A stretch of 64,000 nt of DNA from Porphyra umbilicalis (GCA_002049455.2 KV918820.1:62001-126000); one strand, 5' to 3'; shown: positions 21,601 through 34,330, counted from the stretch's first letter. Program-made: numbers and translations. The notes: generated from the sequence alone by a model not told the origin.

Positions 21601-24600
21601 GGGGGGGCTGGGGAGGCCGCCCCCCGGTAGCCACGTCGGGGTTGTTGATTCTGCAAGTTATCATGTTGGTAGCCCACTAGGCTACCATAAAACCAACGGT
21701 ATTGGTAGAGTCAACTCTGGCAGGTTTTCCATAGGATTGTGGTACTGCGACCCATCTGGGGGGGGGTGCTCTGAGGGGGCACCACCGGCGTCCTTGAGGG
21801 GGCTGGGGAGGCCGCCCCCCGGTAGCCACGTCGGGGTCGTTGATCCTACAGGTTATCATGTTGGTAGCCCACCAGGCTACCATAAAACCAACGGTATTGG
21901 TAGAGTCAACTCTGGCAGGTTTTCCATAGGATTGTGGTACTGCGACCCATCTGGGGGGGGGTGCTCTGAGGGGGCACCACCGGCGTCCTTGAGGGGGCTG
22001 GGGAGGCCGCCCCCCGGTAGCCACGTCGGGGTGGTTGATTCTGCAAGTTATCGTTTTGGTGGCCCACCAGGCTACCATAAAACCAACGGTATTGGTAGAG
22101 TCAACTCTGGCAGGTTTTCCATAGGATTGTGGTACTGCGACCCATCTGGGGGGGGTGCTCTGAGGGGGCACCACCGGCGTCCTTGAGGGGGCTGGGGAGG
22201 CCGCCCCCCGGTAGCCACGTCGGGGTGGTTGATTCTGCAAGTTATCATGTTGGTAGCCCACCAGGCTACCATAAAACCAACGGTATTGGTAGAGTCAACT
22301 CTGGCAGGTTTTCCATAGGATTGTGGTACTGCGACCCATCTGGGGGGGGTGCTCTGAGGGGGCACCACCGGCGTCCTTGAGGGGGCTGGGGAGGCCGCCC
22401 CCCGGTAGCCACGTCGGGATGGTTGATTCTGCAAGTTATCATTTTGGTAGCCCACCAGGCTACCATAAAACCAACGGTATTGGTAGAGTCAACTCTGGCA
22501 GGTTTTCCATAGGATTGTGGTACTGCGACCCATCTGGGGGGGGGTGCTCTGAGGGGGCACCACCGGCGTCCTTGAGGGGGCTGGGGAGGCCGCCCCCCGG
22601 TAGCCACGTCGGGGTGGTTGATTCTGCAGGTTATCATGTTGGTAGCCCACCAGGCTACCATAAAACCAACGGTATTGGTAGAGTCAACTCTGGCAGGTTT
22701 TCCATAGGATTGTGGTACTGCGACCCATCTGGGGGGGGTGCTCTGAGGGGGCACCACCGGCGTCCTTGAGGGGGCTGGGGAGGCCGCCCCCCGGTAGCCA
22801 CGTCGGGGTGGTTGATTCTGCAAGTTATCGTTTTGGTAGCCCACCAGGCTACCATAAAACCAACGGTATTGGTAGAGTCAACTCTGGCAGGTTCTCCATA
22901 GGATTGTGGTACTGCGACCCATCTGGGGGGGGGTGCTCTGAGGGGGCACCACCGGCGTCCTTGAGGGGGCTGGGGAGGCCGCCCCCCGGTAGCCACGTCG
23001 GGGTGGTTGATTCTGCAAGTTATCGTTTTGGTAGCCCCCAGTCTACCATAAAACCAACGGTATTGGTAGAGTCAACTCTGGCAGGTTTTCCATAGGATTG
23101 TGGTACTGCGACCCATCTGGGGGGGGGTGCTCTGAGGGGGCACCACCGGCGTCCTTGAGGGGGCTGGGGAGGCCGCCCCCCGGTAGCCACGTCGGGGTGG
23201 TTGATTCTGCAGGTTATCATGTTGGTAGCCCACCAGGCTACCATAAAACCAACGGTATTGGTAGAGTCAACTCTGGCAGGTTTTCCATAGGATTGTGGTA
23301 CTGCGACCCATCTGGGGGGGGGTGCTCTGAGGGGGCACCACCGGCGTCCTTGAGGGGGCTGGGGAGGCCGCCCCCCGGTAGCCACGTCGGGGTGGTTGAT
23401 TCTGCAAGTTATCGTTTGGTAGCCCACCAGGCTACCATAAAACCAACGGTATTGGTAGAGTCAACTCTGGCAGGTTTCCATAGGATTGTGGTACTGCGAC
23501 CCATCTGGGGGGGGTGCTCTGAGGGGCCCACCGGCTCCTGGGGGGCTGGGGAGGCCGCCCCCCGGTAGCCACGTCGGGGTGGTTGATTCTGCAAGTTATC
23601 ATGTTGGTAGCCCACCAGGCTACCATAAAACCAACGGTATTGGTAGAGTCAACTCTGGCAGGTTTTCCATAGGATTGTGGTACTGCGACCCATCTGGGGG
23701 GGGGTGCTCTGAGGGGGCACCACCGGCGTCCTTGAGGGGGCTGGGGAGGCCGCCCCCCGGTAGCCACGTCGGGGTGGTTGATCTACAGGTTATCATGTTG
23801 GTAGCCCACCAGGCTACCATAAAACCAACGGTATTGGTAGAGTCAACTCTGGCAGGTTTTCCATAGGATTGTGGTACTGCGACCCATCTGGGGGGGGTGC
23901 TCTGAGGGGGCACCACCGGCGTCCTTGAGGGGGCTGGGGAGGCCGCCCCCCGGTAGCCACGTCGGGGTGGTTGATTCTGCAAGTTATCGTTTTGGTAGCC
24001 CACCAGGCTACCATAAAACCAACGGTATTGGTAGAGTCAACTCTGGCAGGTTTTCCATAGGATTGTGGTACTGCGACCCATCTGGGGGGGGTGCTCTGAG
24101 GGGGCACCACCGGCGTCCTTGAGGGGGCTGGGGAGGCCGCCCCCCGGTAGCCACGTCGGGGTGGTTGATTCTGCAAGTTATCATGTTGGTAGCCCACCAG
24201 GCTACCATAAAACCAACGGTATTGGTAGAGTCAACTCTGGCAGGTTTTCCATAGGATTGTGGTACTGCGACCCATCTGGGGGGGGGTGCTCTGAGGGGGC
24301 ACCACCGGCGTCCTTGAGGGGGCTGGGGAGGCCGCCCCCCGGTAGCCACGTCGGGGTGGTTGATTCTGCAAGTTATCATGTTGGTAGCCCACCAGGCTAC
24401 CATAAAACCAACGGTATTGGTAGAGTCAACTCTGGCAGGTTTTCCATAGGATTGTGGTACTGCGACCCATCTGGGGGGGGGTGCTCTGAGGGGGCACCAC
24501 CGGCGTCCTTGAGGGGGCTGGGGAGGCCGCCCCCCGGTAGCCACGTCGGGGTGGTTGATTCTGCAGTTATCATGTTGGTAGCCCACCAGGCTACCATAAA

Positions 24601-27600
24601 ACCAACGGTATTGGTAGAGTCAACTCTGGCAGGTTTTCCATAGGATTGTGGTACTGCGACCCATCTGGGGGGGGTGCTCTGAGGGGGCACCACCGGCGTC
24701 CTTGAGGGGGCTGGGGAGGCCGCCCCCCGGTAGCCACGTCGGGGTGGTTGATTCTGCAAGTTATCGTTTTGGTAGCCCACCAGGCTACCATAAAACCAAC
24801 GGTATTGGTAGAGTCAACTCTGGCAGGTTTCCATAGGATTGTGGTACTGCGACCCATCTGGGGGGGGTGCTCTGAGGGGGCACCACCGGCGTCCTTGAGG
24901 GGGCTGGGGAGGCCGCCCCCCGGTAGCCACGTCGGGGTGGTTGATTCTGCAAGTTATCGTTTGGTAGCCCACCAGGCTACCATAAAACCAACGGTATTGG
25001 TAGAGTCAACTCTGGCAGGTTTTCCATAGGATTGTGGTACTGCGACCCATCTGGGGGGGGGTGCTCTGAGGGGGCACCACCGGCGTCCTTGAGGGGGCTG
25101 GGGAGGCCGCCCCCCGGTAGCCACGTCGGGGTGTTGATTCTGCAAGTTATCATGTTGGTAGCCCACCAGGCTACCATAAAACCAACGGTATTGGTAGAGT
25201 CAACTCTGGCAGGTTTTCCATAGGATTGTGGTACTGCGACCCATCTGGGGGGGGTGCTCTGAGGGGGCACCACCGGCGTCCTTGAGGGGGCTGGGGAGGC
25301 CGCCCCCCGGTAGCCACGTCGGGGTGGTTGATTCTGCAGTTATCATGTTGGTAGCCCACCAGGCTACCATAAAACCAACGGTATTGGTAGAGTCAACTCT
25401 GGCAGGTTTTCCATAGGATTGTGGTACTGCGACCCATCTGGGGGGGTGCTCTGAGGGGGCACCACCGGCGTCCTTGAGGGGGCTGGGGAGGCCGCCCCCC
25501 GGTAGCCACGTCGGGGTGGTTGATTCTGCAAGTTATCATGTTGGTAGCCCACCAGGCTACCATAAAACCAACGGTATTGGTAGAGTCAACTCTGGCAGGT
25601 TTTCCATAGGATTGTGGTACTGCGACCCATCTGGGGGGGGTGCTCTGAGGGGGCACCACCGGCGTCCTTGAGGGGGCTGGGGAGGCCGCCCCCCGGTAGC
25701 CACGTCGGGGTGGTTGATTCTGCAGGTTATCATGTTGGTAGCCCACCAGGCTACCATAAAACCAACGGTATTGGTAGAGTCAACTCTGGCAGGTTTCCAT
25801 AGGATTGTGGTACTGCGACCCATCTGGGGGGGGTGCTCTGAGGGGGCACCACCGGCGTCCTTGAGGGGGCTGGGGAGGCCGCCCCCCGGTAGCCACGTCG
25901 GGGTGGTTGATTCTGCAGTTATCATGTTGGTAGCCCACCAGGCTACCATAAAACCAACGGTATTGGTAGAGTCAACTCTGGCAGGTTTTCCATAGGATTG
26001 TGGTACTGCGACCCATCTGGGGGGGGGTGCTCTGAGGGGGCACCACCGGCGTCCTTGAGGGGGCTGGGGAGGCCGCCCCCCGGTAGCCACGTCGGGGTGG
26101 TTGATTCTGCAAGTTATCATGTTGGTAGCCCACCAGGCTACCATAAAACCAACGGTATTGGTAGAGTCAACTCTGGCAGGTTTTCCATAGGATTGTGGTA
26201 CTGCGACCCATCTGGGGGGGGTGCTCTGAGGGGGCACCACCGGCGTCCTTGAGGGGGCTGGGGAGGCCGCCCCCCGGTAGCCACGTCGGGGTGGTTGATT
26301 CTGCAAGTTATCATTTGGTAGCCCACCAGGCTACCATAAAACCAACGGTATTGGTAGAGTCAACTCTGGCAGGTTTTCCATAGGATTGTGGTACTGCGAC
26401 CCATCTGGGGGGGGGTGCTCTGAGGGGGCACCACCGGCGTCCTTGAGGGGGCTGGGGAGGCCGCCCCCCGGTAGCCACGTCGGGGTGGTTGATTCTGCAA
26501 GTTATCATGTTGGTAGCCCACCAGGCTACCATAAAACCAACGGTATTGGTAGAGTCAACTCTGGCAGGTTTTCCATAGGATTTGGTACTGCGACCCATCT
26601 GGGGGGGGTGCTCTGAGGGGGCCCACCGGCGTCCTTGAGGGGGCTGGGGAGGCCGCCCCCCGGTAGCCACGTCGGGGTGGTTGATTCTGCAAGTTATCGT
26701 TTTGGTAGCCCACCAGGCTACCATAAAACCAACGGTATTGGTAGAGTCAACTCTGGCAGGTTTTCCATAGGATTGTGGTACTGCGACCCATCTGGGGGGG
26801 GGTGCTCTGAGGGGGCACCACCGGCGTCCTTGAGGGGGCTGGGGAGGCCGCCCCCCGGTAGCCACGTCGGGGTGGTTGATTCTGCAAGTTATCATGTTGG
26901 TAGCCCACCAGGCTACCATAAAACCAACGGTATTGGTAGAGTCAACTCTGGCAGGTTTTCCATAGGATTGTGGTACTGCGACCCATCTGGGGGGGGGTGC
27001 TCTGAGGGGGCACCACCGGCGTCCTTGAGGGGGCTGGGGAGGCCGCCCCCCGGTAGCCACGTCGGGGTGTTGATCTACAGGTTATCATGTTGGTAGCCCA
27101 CCAGGCTACCATAAAACCAACGGTATTGGTAGAGTCAACTCTGGCAGGTTTTCCATGGATTGTGGTACTGCGACCCATCTGGGGGGGGGTGCTCTGAGGG
27201 GGCACCACCGGCGTCCTTGAGGGGGCTGGGGAGGCCGCCCCCCGGCAGCCACGTCGGGGTGGTTGATTCTGCAAGTTATCTTTGGTAGCCCACCAGGCTA
27301 CCATAAAACCAAGGTATTGGTAGAGTCAACTCTGGCAGGTTTTCCATAGGATTGTGGTACTGCGACCCATCTGGGGGGGGGTGCTCTGAGGGGGCACCAC
27401 CGGCGTCCTTGAGGGGGCTGGGGAGGCCGCCCCCCGGTAGCCACGTCGGGGTGGTTGATTCTGCAAGTTATCTTTTGGTAGCCCACCAGGCTACCATAAA
27501 ACCAACGGTATTGGTAGAGTCAACTCTGGCAGGTTTTCCATAGGATTGTGGTACTGCGACCCATCTGGGGGGGGGTGCTCTGAGGGGGCACCACCGGCGT

Positions 27601-28230
27601 CCTTGAGGGGGCTGGGGAGGCCGCCCCCGGTAGCCACGTCGGGGTGGTTGATTCTGCAGTTATCATGTTGGTAGCCCACCAGGCTACCATAAAACCAACG
27701 GTATTGGTAGAGTCAACTCTGGCAGGTTTTCCATAGGATTGTGGTACTGCGACCCATCTGGGGGGGGTGCTCTGAGGGGGCCCACCGGCTCCTGGGGGGC
27801 CCACCGGCCTCCTGGGGGGCCCCACCGGCGTCCTTAGGGGGCTGGGGAGGCCGCCCCCCGGTAGCCACGTCGGGGTCGTTGATTCTGCAGGTTATCATGT
27901 TGGTAGCCCACCAGGCTACCATAAAACCAACGGTATTGGTAGAGTCAACTCTGGCAGGTTTTCCATAGGATTGTGGTACTGCGACCCATCTGGGGGGGGT
28001 GCTCTGAATGGGGCCCCACCGGCCTCCTGGGGGGCTGGGGAGGCCGCCCCCGGTGCCACGTCGGGGTGGTTGATTCTGCAGTTATCATGTTGGTAGCCCA
28101 CCAGGCTACCATAAAACCAACGGTATTGGTAGAGTCAACTCTGGCAGGTTTTCCATAGGATTGTGGTACTGCGACCCATCTGGGGGGGGTGCTCTGAGGG
28201 GGCACCACCGGCGTCCTTGAGGGGGCTGGG
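18660..28230 (+). repeat. Satellite array 3 (about 194 bp unit, about 49 copies)
   Basis: Continuous head-to-tail array covering about 9.5 kb. Each unit has GGTAGCCCACCAGGCTACC, TAAAACC, the palindromic AGAGT-CA-ACTCTGG, AGGTTTTCCATAGGATTGTGG, a G run, and a spacer with GGCCGCCCCCCGGTAGCCACGT. Variants include an extra CCTCCTGGGGGG insert of 16-24 bases (for example near 19400, 19805, 21380 and 27800) and alternate words at the TTGATTCTGCA site. The long frames on both strands are by-products of the repeat. Confidence 0.97.
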
Positions 28231-28279
28231 GTCACCACCGACGCGCGGGGGTGCTCCGAGGCCGCCCCCTGGGGGAAAG

Positions 28280-28600
28280 TCGCGTCGTGGGGGGGTTGCG
28301 GACACTGCCTGAGCGTGGTGTGCCGACCGACCACTGGTGTGCCACAGGCCTATATAAGACCTGGACCCTGTGCGTGCCCGCGCAGTCGGGTTACGGACCG
28401 GACCCGCTGGTGACGCGCAGGGGTGTCCCCAGGCCGCACCCGCGGTGGTCGCGTGGGGGAGGGTCGGGACGTGGGGGGGTTGCGGACACTGCTTGAGCGT
28501 GGTGTGCCGACCGACCACTGGTGTGCCACCGGCCTATATAAAACCTGGACCCTGTGCGTGCCCGCGCAGTCGGGTTACGGACCGGACCCCGTGGTGCCGC
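28280..28600 (+). promoter_or_regulatory. Tandemly duplicated TATA promoter (184 bp unit)
   Basis: A segment beginning TTGCGGACACTGC is present twice (28296 and 28480). Each copy has GACCACTGGTGTGCCAC upstream of a TATATAA box (28351 and 28535) and CCTGGACCCTGTGCGTGCCC downstream. The second box is 140 bases upstream of the ATG of the ParB-like gene at 28675. Confidence 0.65.
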
Positions 28601-28674
28601 ACCTGTCACACCCCGAGACGGCGTCGTGCTTCTCAACCCCCCCACCCCCTCAACCGGGCGACGCTGAGAGTGTC

Positions 28675-31600
28675 ATGGCGGCGTCTCTGGCTGGCGCGGC
28701 CGACGGGTCGGTGCCCCTGCCCCCCACTGTCTTGCGCGATGTGAAGGTCGGAAGCCTGCGCATTCCGGATCTGATGCCCCGCCGTCAGTCCAGCTCATTG
28801 GTTCGTGACATCCTGGCAACCATTCGGCGATGTCGCACATTGCCAGTGGCGCATGCACCGATCTTGTGCCTCGACCGTGAGGACCCGTCCTTCTTCATTC
28901 CATGCGACGGCGGTCATCGTGTGAGCGCGATCCTTCAAGCGCTGCGGGAGGGTATCTTGGGTGCGGAGGACATCATTCGCGCCCTCGTCATTGTCGACCA
29001 AGATGAGCAGAGCGTTTCGCTCTGTGACTCCATGCGCGCCCTTCTGGCGATGGAGTACAACGATCAAGGCCACAACATCGCACGCACGACGGCGTACGAC
29101 AGCATCACCACCAACCTCATGTTCTTCCGAGCCTGGTCGGCGGAGACTGCCATTGCGCTCAGCATCAGCAGTGCAGCCGAGTATGCCGCTGGGTACACCA
29201 CCAAGCAGCTGTACGTCTCTTGCAGGGAGGTGCCGAGGACATTTGTTGATCGACGTAAGGCCGTTGAGACGCTGGTCAAGGCTGTCTTTACCTTTCTGGA
29301 GAGCCCCAGGGCGCTACAGTTTCTGGGGAAGACTCTGGAGGAGGGCCGCTTTGAGCCACCCACCTACCCTCACTACCGCTACAGTCTGACGGTGTTGGGC
29401 GCCCCAAGCCTGCGCAAGCCTCTCGCCCCTGACTCGTCGGCCGACGAGCGGGACCAAGTTCGCTGCGTGCTGCTGCGCGTGTTTGAGGCGTGGTACGACG
29501 TGCACATGGGTATTGATGGCGACATGCCTCGACCTTGGCAGGGGGTCGATCACCCCACCCTGACGGTCGCCCTTGCCAAGCGTATTGGCGACTCCTTTGT
29601 TCCCTTTGTGCGAGGCATGACGGCAGCTGCGGTGATCGCCGGGAGATCGCTGGAGGAGGTGTTGGCGCTGCATCCGGGGCCTGCTGCCGATGTGCTGTAC
29701 CCGTCGGTTGAGGACCGTTTGGTGTCCACGTTTCGCCACCTCGCTCCCCCGCCGTCATCTGTTGAGGAGGACAGTGACGGGCTGTTTCAGGCCCAAGGGA
29801 ATGCCTTGCGCGCCGACCTTGTGGACGCGCTCCGGCAGGATTCCGAGCACCCGCCCATTGTGCCGTGGGTCGTCCCTGGTCTGCCATGCGCCTCCGACGC
29901 AGACGCGGCCGACGAAGAGGATGCCAATGCGCGCGCACTCGGCCCGGACGTTGACGAGGCTCTTGCGCACCTTGACGGCGAGGACTCGCCGAGCTTTATG
30001 GACCTTTTTCAAAAGACGTCGTCAGGGCCACTACCTGTGGTTCGTGTACCAACCGGGGACGAGCTTGCGTGTCGTGCTCTCGAGGGTGCCGGCCAGTGGG
30101 GTTTGGCGGATGCCGCTGGTGGCGACGGCCCGCCCGGTACCCCCCACCTGTCTGACGGTGCCACCTCTGGCGACGGTGATGGGGACGGGCCCGCCGGCAC
30201 CGGACCCCGTGCGGCTGACGGTGCGGCCTCTGGCGACGGTGGTGGGGACGGGGGGGCTCTGGTGGCGACGGCCCGCCCGGTACCCCCCACCTGTCTGACG
30301 GTGCCACCTCTGGCGACGGTGATGGGGACGGGCCCGCCGGCACCGGACCCCGTGCGGCTGACGGTGCGGCCTCTGGCGACGGTGGTGGGGACGGTGGGGG
30401 CTCTGGTGGCGACGGCCCGCCCGGTACCCCCCACCTGTCTGACGGTGCCACCTCTGGCGACGGTGATGGGGACGGGCCCGCCGGCACCGGACCCCGTGCG
30501 GCTGACGGTGCGGCCTCTGGCGACGGTGGTGGGGACGGTGGGGGCTCTGGTGGCGACGGCCCGCCCGGTACCCCCACCTGTCTGACGGTGCCACCTCTGG
30601 CGACGGTGATGGGGACGGGCCCGCCGGCACCGGACCCCGTGCGGCTGACGGTGCGGCCTCTGGCGACGGTGGTGGGGACGGTGGGGGCTCTGGTGGCGAC
30701 GGCCCGCCCGGTACCCCCCACCTGTCTGACGGTGGCGCCTCTGGCGACGGTGATGGGGACGGGCCCGCTGGCCGGATGGACGCACACGGCCTGGACCCCA
30801 CCGGGAACTCTCACGTGGGCGATCGAGGCGGACGTGCCCGGGCAGGTGACGGTGCGAATGGTGGCGAGCCTCCCACGACACCCGCGACGGCGCTTGCCAC
30901 GTCGGCCGCGGGTCGCGCGACTGTGTCGCCGGATGGCGCGTCGCCGCCGTCACGCGGTTCTCGACGTGCCTCTGCTCGCACCACGCCTGGTGCTGCTCAG
31001 CGAAAGAGGCGTCCACCAGTGTCTGACAAAGGTATGACGCGGCGCGGGCGGTCTCCCGAGGTTGTCGAAGTCACACCCGGTCGGGCGCGTTCCCCTCTTC
31101 GAAACGAACAAGCGGCGCGTGTGACCCGCTCGACCCGTGGCAGGCGAGCGACGGATGCCACTCTCCCGACGACACGCACGGGGGGTGTGCGGCACCGTCG
31201 CCCTCGAGGTGCGAGCGGTGTCCCTGTGCACGTGTACGCGCACCCCACGGCGAGCGCAGAGGACGCCAACTGGTTTCGCCGCGAGTGGGCCTGTGGTGCC
31301 AGCGCGGTTGCGTCCGCTGCCGAGCGCGATGGTCCGTCGCTCATGGGTGTGCTGACAACTCCCGCTTTCAGTGTGCTCGTGCCGACGAACCACCGTGCGA
31401 GGCTGGCGGTCCGCCGCCCGTTTTGGTTGGCCGTCGACGGGCGCGTCCGGACGTGGGGCCTGCTGCAGCGGATGCGACCGCTGACTGCCGTTGGCGAGCG
31501 CCCGGCGGAGCTCACACACGAACGCGTTGAGGGCGGGGTCGCGGCGGCCGCTTTTTTCAGTGCGACGGCGACCCTGCTGTTCAGTCGAGGGTGGGTCACG

Positions 31601-32764
31601 CTGGACCACCTCGCAGACATGACGACCATGGGGGCCGTCGGTCACGACGTCGCGGCTGCTCTGTGGACGTTGCTGGCTGGCGCGACGACCAAGTCGGAGG
31701 GGGACGTCAAGGTGTTGACCGCCGCTTCTCGATCGGCGTCGGACGCCTTTGTCACCATACACTACAGCCGCCGTGTGGCAGACAAGGACCGGCCTGCCGC
31801 CGCCAAGGTGGACCTCCTGATTGCGTGCATCTTTCACCACTTGACGGCGGCGTTCCGTGCCGCACACGAGCAGGAGGACGCCCGACACGTGGTCGAAGAA
31901 CGCCGCGTCGAGGCCGGGGGTGGTCACGTGCGAGTGACGGCCTCTGACGCGGTTCGCAGTCCGTTCTTCCACTATGGGGAGCCGGACCCAATCGTGGCGC
32001 AAGAGTTTTCGACCGTACGAGCAGACGGCAACTTTGTGGCGCTCGTCACGGCGACCAACGCGCATGTCATTGAGTGGGGGGCGTCGTCTACACTTGCGGT
32101 CCTGCCCCCCTTCTCCGTCACGTTCATCCGCCAGGACCTCCACTACGCGTACGCCAGTCGGGAGGTCGTGGCGCGCGTCGCGGTCATGTACTCGGGGGTC
32201 GAAGCCGACGACGTGGTCACCATGGTCTTGCGGCGCACGCATCCCAACCTACCAGACGCGCCTCCGCTGCGAGGCGGAGCCTGCGCTGTGTACGAGCTGC
32301 ACCTGGCACAGGGAGGCGTTCGTGGCCATCGGGTTGTGGACGGGCGCAGCGGCTCGGAGCGTGCCCCGGGCATGACGATTGCCATGGAGGCGCTGACAGC
32401 GGCGGCCCAGGCGCACGTCAGCCTGCGGGCGTTTGACCCTGGGGAGTTGGAAGCGACCACCGCCCGCGTCGTGCCCTCCCCCAAGCCGGCGAGGCCGACG
32501 CTGCGTGCCCACACGGCGTTGGCTGGGATGACCGCACCGCCCCGCGACGCGACATTGTCGAGGATGGTCCGGCTACTCCCATCCGAAGCGCAGCCGTCGT
32601 CCGACTCGGACGGGCAACGTGCGGCGAGCGCCAAGGATGTGGAGTGCGAGGCCGGTGGCTCCCCCTCGGGATCCTCCTCCAGCACCTCCTCATCATCCGA
32701 CTCGGAGGGCTTCTCATCTGGGTCGAGCTCAGAGGGCAGTTTCACCTCCACGTCGACGGACTGA
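28675..32764 (+). CDS. ParB-like domain protein with internal 144 bp repeats and acidic Ser-rich tail (frame-broken)
   Basis: From ATG 28675, the N-terminal ~200 residues resemble a ParB-like fold: IPCDGGHRVSAILQAL at about residue 76 is followed by a conserved-looking DNIART-type stretch (GHNIARTTAYDS). A helical region follows, then a Gly/Asp-rich segment encoded by the 144 bp minisatellite, then about 600 residues of unknown fold (rich in Ala/Val, with RREWACGAS and HYAYASREVVARVAV), ending in a Ser/Asp/Glu-rich tail (about 32590-32761). The first frame and the frame starting at ATG 30776 differ by two positions; two repeat copies each lack one base, and these two losses exactly bring the frames into line. 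So this is probably one ~1,360-codon gene with two one-base deletions, or two real fragments. No helix-turn-helix was recognised. Function unknown; DNA binding is an inference from the domain. Confidence 0.6.
30121..30770 (+). repeat. Coding minisatellite, 144 bp unit, about 4.5 copies
   Basis: Units start GGCGACGGCCCGCCCGGTAC at 30121, 30264, 30408, 30552 and 30695. Unit lengths are 143, 144, 144 and 143. The first short unit lacks one base in GACGGTGGGGG; the fourth lacks one C in GGTACCCCCC. In the intact frame a unit encodes 48 residues rich in Gly and Asp (GGDGPPGTPHLSDGA...). Confidence 0.9.
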
Positions 32765-33025
32765 CGCATACAATATCGGCAGTGTGCGCTTGTGTGTTCG
32801 TGGGCTGCTGTTTTTTTGTGACCCCACCCCACCGTTGCTGCGCGAATGTCAGTGGTGCTCACCTGTTTGCGCTTTGCGTGTGGTGCCAAAAGACTGTCGA
32901 TTTTAGGGTGGGTAGAACACCGGCCACCGTTGGCCCTGCCAATATGCTTTTCACAATTGCAGCCCCCGTCCCTTCCGTCCTGCCTGTGAATCCGGCACGT
33001 GGCGCGGTCGGTCGCCGGCGGTGCC
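32765..33025. other. Intergenic region upstream of protease gene
   Basis: Holds a T-rich stretch (GTTTTTTTG at about 32810) that could serve transcript ending for the upstream gene, and a CCAAT (about 32938) about 88 bases upstream of the next TATA box. Confidence 0.4.
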
Positions 33026-33031
33026 TATAAG
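33026..33031 (+). promoter_or_regulatory. TATA box for C48-like protease
   Basis: GGTGCCTATAAGAAAGG, 176 bases upstream of ATG 33202. Same GCC-TATAA form as the other boxes. Confidence 0.58.
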
Positions 33032-33201
33032 AAAGGCTCGACAAAGCACGGCGGTGGTGGCCGTGCACGTTCCGTTGTCGCCGGCAGCCCGCGGGCGGTG
33101 CACTCCCGCGACGCGTGGTGCAGAGGAGACGCCCGCCGCAGCACGTTGGTGCCCGAGCGTCGAGTGCACGTGCCGGCCCGTCGTTGCCGTTGGTTGCCGC
33201 C

Positions 33202-34119
33202 ATGCCGCGCGCTCCTGATAAGATCGTTCTTTGGCCACGTCACTCCGTGCCGCGCTCTATCATCAACGGGGTCCTCCTCGGCCGCGACTTTACCGACGAC
33301 ATTGTCAATGCACTACTCACCGCGCTCCTGACCCTCTCCGCCGACAAGGCCACCTCGTCCGCGACGTGGATTGTGGACAGCGCCGTCGTCGGGCGCATGC
33401 TCGGCGGAGAGAGCGGCGAGCGACAGACGGGCTCGCGTGCCCCGTCCGTGGGCCAGTGGGCCGCAGATCCGTGGCACCCGTTTTGCACCAACTTCCACCA
33501 GTTCCTGCGCCGCGACATTTTCGACCAATCACACATTCTACTGCCAGTCGTCATGGAGGATCACTGGTTCCTTTTGGTCGTCGTCAACCCACCTGCGCTG
33601 CTCCCTGTGCTTCACACGGCGGTGGCGGAGAGCACCCACGACAGTGGCCGCGAGGCAGCGTGGGCGCCGCCACCGACGTCCCCGCCCGTTCCCGACGCAC
33701 CGTGTCACTTCCTCGTCTTCAACTCGTTTCGCTCGCTGTGGGACCACGAGCGCTACGTCGTTGCCGTTGTGCGCTCCTGGATTCTCGACATGTTTCGCGT
33801 GCACAAGGCGGTCGCCGCTGGCGATCGACAGCACCTGGTCGAGACGCTTGTCAGTGCCACGCCCGTGCACCGCATCACCGTCGGGCCGCAAACCCACGGC
33901 AACTTGTGCGGTGCCTTTCTACTGGCCGCTGCGGACGCGTACCTCCGAGAGTCGGACGTCGGCCGGTCTCGGTTGTGGCTCGAACGTTGGGGCCCGGACC
34001 AAGAGGAGCAGTATTGGGTCGGTCCCACTTCCGGTGACTCGTGGCAACAGTTCCTCCGCTCGTGGCGCAATGGCATTCTCGACTGGGATGAGTCTATGGC
34101 CAAGTCCCAAGTTGGGTGA
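33202..34119 (+). CDS. Ulp1/C48-like cysteine protease
   Basis: A 305-residue protein from ATG 33202. It shows the order of catalytic motifs of the Ulp1/SENP (C48) family: His121 in EDHWFLLVVVNP, Asn174 in HFLVFNSF where the family usually has Asp, Gln230 and Cys236 in GPQTHGNLCGAFLL. The Gln-(x5)-Cys-Gly spacing fits the oxyanion Gln and nucleophile Cys of the family. Such enzymes remove SUMO or related modifiers in the nucleus, and many eukaryotic DNA transposons and large viruses carry one. It has its own TATA box and stands alone between the ParB-like gene and the small basic protein. Asn in place of Asp still occurs in active papain-like enzymes, so activity is plausible. A frame extension to 33115 starts without ATG and was not chosen. 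Confidence 0.7.
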   Translation: MPRAPDKIVLWPRHSVPRSIINGVLLGRDFTDDIVNALLTALLTLSADKATSSATWIVDSAVVGRMLGGESGERQTGSRAPSVGQWAADPWHPFCTNFHQFLRRDIFDQSHILLPVVMEDHWFLLVVVNPPALLPVLHTAVAESTHDSGREAAWAPPPTSPPVPDAPCHFLVFNSFRSLWDHERYVVAVVRSWILDMFRVHKAVAAGDRQHLVETLVSATPVHRITVGPQTHGNLCGAFLLAAADAYLRESDVGRSRLWLERWGPDQEEQYWVGPTSGDSWQQFLRSWRNGILDWDESMAKSQVG

Positions 34120-34324
34120 CCCGTGCGTGACGCGCGTGCGTGCCGTCCAGGCAGGGGGCCCCGAGTGCAACCGACAGACAGGGCGTGTGGTGGCACGTGG
34201 CGCGAGTGTTTGTTGGCCAATTGCGACGGGTTTTGTAGATTTGATCACCGCCGCGCACGACCGGACGGCGGCCGTGCGCGGCGGCCCCCTTTTTTTTCTT
34301 GTCTCGACGCCTCCTGGCGGTGTT

Positions 34325-34330
34325 TATAAG
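34325..34330 (+). promoter_or_regulatory. TATA box for small basic protein
   Basis: GGTGTTTATAAGAGGG, 163 bases upstream of ATG 34488; a CCAAT (about 34216) lies about 108 bases upstream of it. Confidence 0.5.

Noticed and set aside
18660-28230. Dozens of open frames on both strands in the satellite
   Set aside because: All are translations of the repeat unit (YHKTNGIGRVNSGRFSIGLWY and its antisense) and end or shift with unit length.
18660-28230. CRISPR array
   Set aside because: Units are nearly identical over their whole length; there are no unique spacers between short repeats.
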